59,084 nt of DNA, taken from contig JAHHHP010000031.1 in NCBI GenBank assembly GCA_019359275.1, positions 1 to 59,084 on the forward strand. Reading direction: 5' to 3'. Source of the DNA: Myxacorys chilensis ATA2-1-KO14. GTDB lineage: Bacteria > Cyanobacteriota > Cyanobacteriia > Leptolyngbyales > Leptolyngbyaceae. The position numbers were made by a program, and so were the translations under genes. The notes under the pieces are model-generated. The model was given only the letters and a program-made list of their open reading frames with translations. It made no database searches and had not been told where the DNA came from. This document shows positions 53,475-59,084 of this stretch, one piece after another (the stretch's first letter is position 1; every line of letters starts with the position of its first letter).

Positions 53475-53751
53475 CTATCCGTTGTAAGTTCTGTAATTAG
53501 AAATGCCGTCTACCGTAAGAGGGCTATCTAAATCCTCTTCAATTATAAGCGTGGTTAATTTAGATACTAGGTTCTGTTGACACTTCAGTGAGGGATGAGA
53601 CGGATCGGCTTTCAGTAACTTGTAGCAGTCGTCAGCAGTATGTTGCACGTTTTCAGGTAAGGGGTTCTAACAGTTCTAAAACTGCCGGGTTGTGTAATGC
53701 ATTAAAGCTCTCGACATTGCCTAAAGGTCTAACGGTTGAATTGAGCGGCTG
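53475..53751 (-). pseudogene. Possible remnant of a frameshifted gene, toxin-like
   Basis: On the minus strand a stretch starting near 53751 reads VRPLGNVESFNALHNPAVLE and on to LLEP, then shifts frame in a run of four G (53661-53664). The new frame continues LPENVQHTADDCYKLLKADP, then SHPSL, and stops at 53475. LPENVQ...LLKADPSHPSL resembles the N-terminal part of RelE/ParE-like toxins. The downstream half does not match, so the gene is probably decayed. A coincidental open frame cannot be excluded. Confidence 0.35.
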
Positions 53752-53824
53752 CTAGTAATTTTAAACCAGATTACCAGCGACTTTTTCAGTCGCTCCAATG
53801 AAGTGTTAGACCGCGTACAGGGAC

Positions 53825-54403
53825 TTACATTTTATTATGCTGTCGTTGTTTGCGCGCAGTTTCAAAACCTGTAGATGTTAAAGGATACCATTGTCCTCGA
53901 TCATGTTTTACTAATTTCTTCTCCAGCAATGAATCCAGCGCATCAAGGTACTTTGCTGTATATGCCTTATCTTCTAAATTCAGAAAATCCTTGTTACCTA
54001 CTCGAACCCATGATCCAGCCTGACTCCGCTTAACATGAATCCCTCCATCTTGTTGTGCATCAGTAAGCAGTTCCATTTCTTGAACAGTCAATTGCGAACA
54101 CTTTAGTGTTAGCTGGTTTTCTAAAGATCGAATTTTGGCATCTTTGTCTTTGAGTAAACTACTAACGTCATCACTAGATACTGGCTGGTTTTCTAAAAAT
54201 TGAATTTTAGTATCTTTGTCTTTGAGTTGCTCATCCTTTAACTTGAGCCTCTCTTCCATGGTTTCGACTTTATTCTTTTGAGCCCAGGAACTAGCAAACC
54301 AGCCAAAAGCACATCCAATAATGAAAGTAACAGCAAGAAGGGATGGAGCGCTTGAGATTGTGTCCCACTGATTTAAGAAGTAATCGATGATGACTTTGAG
54401 CAT
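53825..54403 (-). CDS. Membrane protein with coiled-coil and C-terminal winged-helix-like domain
   Basis: A 192-residue protein of unknown function. A hydrophobic helix at about 20-42 (SLLAVTFIIGCAFGWFASSW) is followed by a charged coiled coil (about 48-100) with repeated KLKDEQLKDKDTKIQFLENQ-like heptads. The C-terminal ~90 residues (YLDALDSLLEKKLVKHDRGQ and on to YPLTSTGFETAR) resemble a winged helix. The ATG at 54403 is chosen over a frame open to 54445. The AT-rich composition differs from most neighbours, suggesting acquired DNA. Confidence 0.7.
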   Translation of the reverse strand: MLKVIIDYFLNQWDTISSAPSLLAVTFIIGCAFGWFASSWAQKNKVETMEERLKLKDEQLKDKDTKIQFLENQPVSSDDVSSLLKDKDAKIRSLENQLTLKCSQLTVQEMELLTDAQQDGGIHVKRSQAGSWVRVGNKDFLNLEDKAYTAKYLDALDSLLEKKLVKHDRGQWYPLTSTGFETARKQRQHNKM

Positions 54404-54684
54404 GAATGAGCAGTGTGATGAATTGAAATACCAGCCTATTATCATCTCTCATATCTACGATCGCCTCGTTCGATAGCCTCAACATTTCTTCCGCTAGAGA
54501 ACTGAGGTTGTCCATCTAAAATCCTGTTCAAGGCAATTAGGTAGACGGTATGGAGACACCGCCGGAAAAGCTTTTAGACCAAGTTCCGAGACCTTTTACG
54601 GGTAAAGCACTACTCGCACCCCACTGTGCAAATCTATGTTCAATGGAGGATTAAGCAGAGTCCCGATCGCGGTAATGTTTCTAC

Positions 54685-54897
54685 TCACGCAGACAATAAC
54701 CGACCTTTTGGTTCTGGGATAGGTCGCCCTAACGCTTGTGCCGTTTCAATCCATTCTCCAATCACAACTTCCGCATTTTGCACGGCGGCTTGATACGTTT
54801 CGCCATCTGCCATGCAACCCGGCAGTTCTGGAACCTCGACGATAAACGCTTGATCCGCGTCGCTCCAGTAAATGATGAGTTCATACCGAATCTTCAT
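54685..54897 (-). CDS. HicB-family protein without HicA partner
   Basis: A 70-residue HicB-like protein: YELIIYWSDADQAFIVEVPE, LPGCMADGETYQAAV, then VVIGEWIETAQALGRPIPEP. GGAGG lies five bases before the ATG at 54897 on the minus strand, which decides this start over a TTG four codons upstream. No hicA lies beside it. This is the third HicB-type gene within 7 kb. Confidence 0.87.
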   Translation of the reverse strand: MKIRYELIIYWSDADQAFIVEVPELPGCMADGETYQAAVQNAEVVIGEWIETAQALGRPIPEPKGRLLSA

Positions 54898-55113
54898 CTT
54901 GACCTCCAAATTGAGCTTAGTTTACGATTTGCTTGCCAAGCGCTAAAGGATCGCCTCTCCTACAGCAGCCAGTTAAGCACACCTCGATCGCAGCAGCGCT
55001 AATGCCAGAAGGAAACAAAGATAGTTCTATTTCCCCTAGCGACGATACAGACTTCCAGATTAACGATCGCAGTAGAAAGCTCAGTTCTCGATCGACCTGG
55101 TTTTGTTCTTAAA

Positions 55114-55149
55114 GCGATTAGCACCAAGGCGCAACTCCAAAGGAACCGC
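55114..55149. repeat. Dispersed palindromic repeat, copy 2
   Basis: Matches 1601-1635 over about 35 bases, with the shared core GGCGCAACTCCAAAGGAA, differing at a few positions in the outer arms (GCGATTAGCACCAA here). The terminal GCG and CGC bases are inverted relative to each other as in copy 1. Confidence 0.6.
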
Positions 55150-55231
55150 ACTAAGAACAGATCAACGTACTTTAGTAACCTATGTTTATTCGGTAAGAAC
55201 TAAAGTTCCCATTTATGTTATCGATGGACTA

Positions 55232-55343
55232 ACTTTTGTTCTTAATGCTCAAACTTTTGTTCTTAATGCTCAAACTTTTGTTCTTAATGTTCGAGCTTTT
55301 GTTCTTAATGTTTGAGCTTTTGTTCTTAATGTTCGAGCTTTTG
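55232..55343 (+). repeat. 21-bp tandem repeat (five full units and a partial)
   Basis: Units start at 55232, 55253, 55274, 55295 and 55316, with a partial at 55337. Each is built on CTTTTGTTCTTAATG plus a variable TCAA or TCGA end. The first two are identical; later ones differ in the last six bases. No stop or start context suggests translation. Confidence 0.9.
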
Positions 55344-55647
55344 TAATTTTCCTAGTACAACTACTGATTAGACCTACACATCTTCATCCAAACAATACAA
55401 AAAATCTGCGAGATTCGCGCCTCCTAGCGAAATGGTTTTAGCCTAAGCGATCGCGCCTCACTCTGCGAATTCCTTCAATGTTTTGCAAAGCTCAGTCCAT
55501 GAACCCAAAAAACCGTATATCCACGCCTCTCCGAAAATTGCTTAACCGACGAAGGATGTCCTGCCTAAGCAACGCTCTTTCTCTCCCTCTATCCCCTTGT
55601 CCCCTCTACCTCGTAAGATACGGTTGGCGTGTCACCACAACCGAACC

Positions 55648-56832
55648 GTGAAAGCAATTTCTCTTCTTGGCTCAACTGGCTCAATCGGAACCCAAACCCT
55701 GGATATTGTGGCTCAGTACCCAGAGCAGTTTCGGATTGTTGGCATGGCAGCCGGACGCAACGTTGAACTGTTTGCCCAACAAATCCGTCAATTTCGTCCG
55801 CAAATTGTTGCTATTTGTGACGAAAGTAAAGAGCAAGACCTGAGAGCCGCGATCGCAGACCTGAATCCACAGCCGATCGTATTAGCCGGAGATGCAGGAA
55901 TTGTTGAGGTTGCTCGATATGGCGATGCGGAAGTCGTGGTTACCGGAATCGTCGGATGTGCTGGATTGTTGCCGACGATCGCCGCGATCGAAGCTAAAAA
56001 AGATATTGCTCTCGCCAACAAAGAAACCTTAATTGCCGGAGGCCCAGTTGTTCTGCCGCTCATTCAGCAACACGGCGTCAAGTTATTGCCTGCCGATTCC
56101 GAGCATTCTGCAATTTTTCAGTGCTTGCAAGGCGTGCCTCAAGGTGGATTGCGTAAGATTCTCCTCACAGCGTCGGGCGGTGCGTTTCGAGATTTACCGG
56201 TTGAGAAACTGGCAGATGTGACCGTAGCCGATGCTTTGAAACATCCAAATTGGTCGATGGGTCGCAAAATTACCATCGACTCTGCCACCCTGATGAACAA
56301 GGGATTAGAAGTAATCGAGGCTCACTACCTGTTCGGCATGGAGTATGACGATATTGAAATCGTGATTCATCCACAGAGCATCATTCACTCGCTCATCGAG
56401 TTGCAAGATACCTCTGTATTAGCGCAGCTTGGCTGGGCAGACATGCGGCTTCCGTTACTCTATGCCTTGTCCTACCCAGAACGGATTCACACCGATTGGG
56501 AGCGCTTAGATTTGGTCAAAGCTGGCAACCTAACCTTCCGCGAACCCGATCATGCGAAGTACCCCTGTATGCAACTTGCCTATGCGGCTGGTCGCGCTGG
56601 CGGATGTATGCCCGCTATTTTGAACGCGGCAAATGAACAAGTCGTTGCTCTGTTTTTAGAAGAGAAAATTCGCTTCTTGGATATTCCGAAGTTCATCGAA
56701 CAAGTCTGCGATCACTATCAATCTCAAAATAAGCTTGATCCAACCCTAGAAGATATATTGGTTGCAGATCAATGGGCGCGACAAGAAGCGATCGCTCTGC
56801 GTGAAAAGGCAAAAACATTAGTAAATTTGTAG
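55648..56832 (+). CDS. dxr: 1-deoxy-D-xylulose 5-phosphate reductoisomerase
   Basis: Converts DXP to MEP with NADPH, the first committed step of the plastid-type isoprenoid pathway. A 394-residue protein of usual length. [11 protein letters not shown] binds [16 protein letters not shown] follows, and the active-site sequences [19 protein letters not shown] and [19 protein letters not shown] bind substrate and metal. I take the GTG at 55648 (VKAISLLG) as start; the frame is open upstream to a TTG at 55597, which would add 17 residues not in the family. Confidence 0.96.
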   Translation: MKAISLLGSTGSIGTQTLDIVAQYPEQFRIVGMAAGRNVELFAQQIRQFRPQIVAICDESKEQDLRAAIADLNPQPIVLAGDAGIVEVARYGDAEVVVTGIVGCAGLLPTIAAIEAKKDIALANKETLIAGGPVVLPLIQQHGVKLLPADSEHSAIFQCLQGVPQGGLRKILLTASGGAFRDLPVEKLADVTVADALKHPNWSMGRKITIDSATLMNKGLEVIEAHYLFGMEYDDIEIVIHPQSIIHSLIELQDTSVLAQLGWADMRLPLLYALSYPERIHTDWERLDLVKAGNLTFREPDHAKYPCMQLAYAAGRAGGCMPAILNAANEQVVALFLEEKIRFLDIPKFIEQVCDHYQSQNKLDPTLEDILVADQWARQEAIALREKAKTLVNL

Positions 56833-57624
56833 TTACAAATAGTTCGTAGTTAAAGACAATTTTTCAGGCTTTGATTTTCTTATTTAAAAGAGAATTAATG
56901 AGATTTAATTTTTCTTAGAGAAGCAATGAAACGCTAACAAAATTAAGCTTCCCTTTTTCAAAAGCAATTGATTCAGTGCCATACTTTGCGAATTAGTGAT
57001 TGTAAAGATCATTCTCCGGATAGGTGACTTACGGTTAGAATCCTATTTGATTCGCAGTTCACTCACACACATGGCATGAACCCTCAATTCCACAACTTCG
57101 ATAGATTTCCGTTCTGGGCATACTTAAACCAACCCTTGTTTAACGCCAATCAACCTTTTATTCTTAATCCCCGTGAATTTACTCACTGTCACAAAATTCG
57201 CCAATTAGAGCACTGCTGGAGGCTCTCAGAACGGCGTCTGCTGGAGCATTGCTGGCGTCAAGATTTGAAGGATAAGAATCCGTAACTCGTTCAGTCGCAT
57301 GGTACGAACTACTGAAGATGGAGGTTATGGTTCGCTCTAGAGTGGGGATGTGAGCCTCTGCTCTAGAGAACAAAGCGTCATATACCAAGTTTTATTAATG
57401 CCCTTGAGCTTTTGCGCTTTAGGGCTATTTTAGTATCAGTCCTGTAAAGTCTTCGCACCACCTCAACATTGTGAGAAATCGTTAGCCTTGGCTGAGACAG
57501 CCGCATTGCTCATTTTTCACGCCTTTCCAAACTAATTTCCAGCATTTCCTTTGATCTAGCAGGCTAGTACCTTAGAATAAAGTCATAAGCCTTAAAATAA
57601 CTTAACTATCGCCCCTGAGTCGGC
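56833..57624. other. Intergenic region between dxr and sds, with a terminator
   Basis: About 790 bases. A plus-strand frame from 57076 has an odd internal repeat (LEHCWRLSERRLLEHCWR) and no family resemblance; I do not call it. The repeat comes from two copies of a (T/G)GAGCA(C/T)TGCTGG motif around 57205 and 57244. The stretch before sds (57430-57620) is AT-rich and is the likely promoter. Confidence 0.5.
57400..57429 (+). terminator. Terminator-like hairpin upstream of sds
   Basis: GCCCTTGAGC at 57400-57409 pairs with GCTTTAGGGC at 57416-57425 with one T-T mismatch and G-T pairing, and is followed by TATTTT. It may end transcripts from dxr or from the other strand. Confidence 0.6.
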
Positions 57625-58602
57625 ATGTCCATGACTTCAGCAACATCCTTATTTTCTCCAGTCGAGGCAGATCTTTCTCAATTGACGGAGAACCTTAAAA
57701 ATTTAATTGGTGCTCGTCACGCAATGCTCTACGCTGCTGCGGAGCATCTCTTTGGCGCAAAGGGAAAACGAGTCCGACCTGCGATCGTGCTACTAGTGGC
57801 ACGGGCGACGATGCCCAATCAGGACATCACCCCCCGCCATCGGCGGTTGGCAGAAATCACTGAGATGATTCATACCGCGAGTCTGGTACATGATGATGTA
57901 GTAGACGAGTCGGAAATTCGGCGCGGCATCCCCACGGTGCATACTAGTTTTGGCAATCGAGTTGCCGTCTTGGCGGGCGATTTTTTGTTTGCTCAATCTT
58001 CTTGGTATCTTGCAAATCTAGATAATTTAGAAGTCGTCAAGCTGCTGTCAGAAGTCATTATGAACTTGGCAGAAGGTGAGATTCAGCAGGGGTTAAACCG
58101 ATTTGCGACCGAACTTACAATGGACGCTTATCTTGAAAAAAGTTACTACAAAACAGCATCATTAATTGCTAACAGTTCCAAAGCTGCAGGCATTTTGAGT
58201 GATGTTTCAGATGCTCAAGCGCAAAAGCTTTACAATTACGGTCGGCATCTAGGCTTAGCATTCCAGATCGTTGATGACATTTTAGATTTCACGGCATCTA
58301 CAGAAGGATTAGGTAAACCCGCCGGATCGGATTTAAAAAGCGGCAATTTAACGGCTCCGGTATTATACGCTTTAAAAGAAAAGCCGTATTTGGAAGCGTT
58401 GATCGAACGAGAATTTGCTCAAGATGGTGATTTGGATCAAGCACTAGCGCTAGTTCACGATAGTCATGGAATTGAGCGATCGCGAGAACTTGCTGCGCAC
58501 CACGCAAAACTGGCAACAGATTGTCTTTCTGATCTGCCTCCATCCCAGTCGCGTCAAGCCTTGATCAAGTTAACTGATTATGTGCTGAGTCGATTGTATT
58601 AG
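57625..58602 (+). CDS. sds: Solanesyl diphosphate synthase (all-trans polyprenyl synthase)
   Basis: Extends allylic diphosphates with isopentenyl diphosphate to make the long prenyl tail of plastoquinone. The 325-residue protein has the two Asp-rich motifs, HDDVVDE and VDDILDF, along with GKRVRPAIVLL and YYKTASLI. The residues before the first Asp motif (MIHTASLVHDD) are small, in line with a long-chain product, but chain length cannot be read with certainty. dxr, 790 bp upstream, feeds the same pathway. Confidence 0.94.
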   Translation: MSMTSATSLFSPVEADLSQLTENLKNLIGARHAMLYAAAEHLFGAKGKRVRPAIVLLVARATMPNQDITPRHRRLAEITEMIHTASLVHDDVVDESEIRRGIPTVHTSFGNRVAVLAGDFLFAQSSWYLANLDNLEVVKLLSEVIMNLAEGEIQQGLNRFATELTMDAYLEKSYYKTASLIANSSKAAGILSDVSDAQAQKLYNYGRHLGLAFQIVDDILDFTASTEGLGKPAGSDLKSGNLTAPVLYALKEKPYLEALIEREFAQDGDLDQALALVHDSHGIERSRELAAHHAKLATDCLSDLPPSQSRQALIKLTDYVLSRLY

Positions 58603-58648
58603 CTAATTCAGAATGTCATAACTGGTTTGAACCTTACAATGTTTTAGC

Positions 58649-58684
58649 AGGAGATGGATGCTAAATCTGTCTCCTAATTTTTTG
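58649..58684 (+). terminator. Rho-independent terminator of sds
   Basis: AGGAGA at 58649-58654 pairs with TCTCCT at 58670-58675 around a 15-base loop, followed by AATTTTTTGG. It is 47 bp after the sds stop, on the same strand. Confidence 0.7.
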
Positions 58685-58761
58685 GTTTTAGAAGCGATGA
58701 GTTATTAGTTGGCTCTGAATTTCCTTCTTCTAGAAACGAACGAAACCTTGGATAAGCGAAG

Positions 58762-58789
58762 AAAACTGTCATTTTAGAGACAGTTTTTG
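58762..58789. terminator. Second terminator-like hairpin after sds
   Basis: AAAACTGTC at 58762-58770 and GACAGTTTT at 58779-58787 form a perfect 9-bp stem with an 8-base loop, with A and T runs at both ends. It could end transcription in either direction, backing up the sds terminator or closing a gene beyond the window. Confidence 0.75.
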
Positions 58790-59084
58790 CGTTATTTTGT
58801 TACTTCTAAACTTTTACTTAGATTGGTCTTAATGCTCTCAAATTCTGTAATCTATCTAAGTATTAGCAACGTATTACTTAAAGATAAAGGCGTATTACTT
58901 TACATACTAAATATCATAAACAGAACATTTTATCTTGTGCAGTTATTGGAATTTTGAGTCGCAAAAACGAACATTAGCTGTTTGGTCGTGTTCTAGACGT
59001 GTGGAGCGATAGCTAAATGGGTAATCCAAATTCGTACCGATTGATGAACAGACCAATAACTACATCATGCAACCATTCTGATTT

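Larger units (their letters stand above)
54910..55647. other. Long intergenic region between the HicB-like gene and dxr
   Basis: About 740 bases without a convincing gene. It contains the second copy of the dispersed palindromic repeat (55114-55149) and a five-unit 21-bp tandem repeat (55232-55336). A frame from 55103 to 55315 reads through both and is rejected as a gene. The dxr promoter must lie in the last ~200 bases. Confidence 0.6.
58603..59084. other. Intergenic right end of the window
   Basis: About 480 AT-rich bases after sds. It holds two terminator-like hairpins (listed separately). Past 58800 I see no open frame of protein-like content, no RNA gene, and no repeat matching others in the window. 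Confidence 0.5.

Noticed and set aside
55103..55315. 70-codon frame running into the 21-bp repeats
   Set aside because: Its C-terminus is only translated repeat DNA and there is no ribosome site.
57076..57285. 69-codon frame upstream of sds
   Set aside because: Low-complexity repeat (EHCWR twice), no ribosome site and no recognisable family.

Overview
The window looks like chromosomal DNA of a filamentous, gliding, gas-vesicle-forming cyanobacterium, probably a Leptolyngbya-like or other non-heterocystous lineage; the genus is inference. Support comes from the very frequent HIP1 octamer GCGATCGC, a high-light-inducible protein, solanesyl diphosphate synthase, DUF3326, DUF2301, a HpsJ-family gliding protein, and a gas vesicle locus of cyanobacterial type.

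Layout. The left edge cuts an IS1-like element (1-125). Next come a membrane protein, two siroheme/cobalamin-type genes (sirohydrochlorin chelatase, cobA), an L,D-transpeptidase, a Uma2 nuclease-fold protein, an M28 peptidase, and a compact ferredoxin / 56-residue protein / DUF3326 unit. A divergent HxlR regulator and short-chain dehydrogenase share a promoter region with a clear inverted repeat. From 11.1 to 20.2 kb lies the gas vesicle region: a two-domain ArsA/Get3-like ATPase diverges from a CDC48-like double AAA ATPase, followed by a small unknown protein and gvpA, gvpC, gvpN, gvpJ, gvpK, gvpF/L and gvpG. GvpC and GvpN end in the same small winged-helix-like domain.

From 20.3 to 34.1 kb are housekeeping genes: DUF2301, a second Uma2, an HD-GYP response regulator, a Ski2-like helicase, then dnaA and dnaN. 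Between dnaA and dnaN lies a DnaA-box-rich segment that is very likely oriC. After these come a SpoIIE-type phosphatase, ftsY, nusB and a DUF502 protein. From 34.4 to 45 kb are a family 2 glycosyltransferase, hpsJ, an FG-GAP protein, lysC with four ACT domains, a blue-copper lipoprotein facing a high-light-inducible protein, and a GldA/F/G-like ABC system.

From 45 to 55 kb the DNA is accessory in character. It holds a Cro/C1-type regulator behind a perfect 20-bp palindrome, a membrane-anchored P-loop NTPase with near-identical TPR units, HicBA and UPF0175/DUF3368 toxin-antitoxin pairs, two orphan HicB-like proteins, a three-gene ABC-2 exporter, and a membrane/coiled-coil/winged-helix protein. 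The right end returns to isoprenoid metabolism (dxr, sds). Noncoding structure includes 21-bp tandem repeats at two places, inverted clusters of the heptamer GGGATGA/TCATCCC at two places, and a dispersed palindromic repeat found near both ends. I recognised no tRNA, rRNA or CRISPR array.
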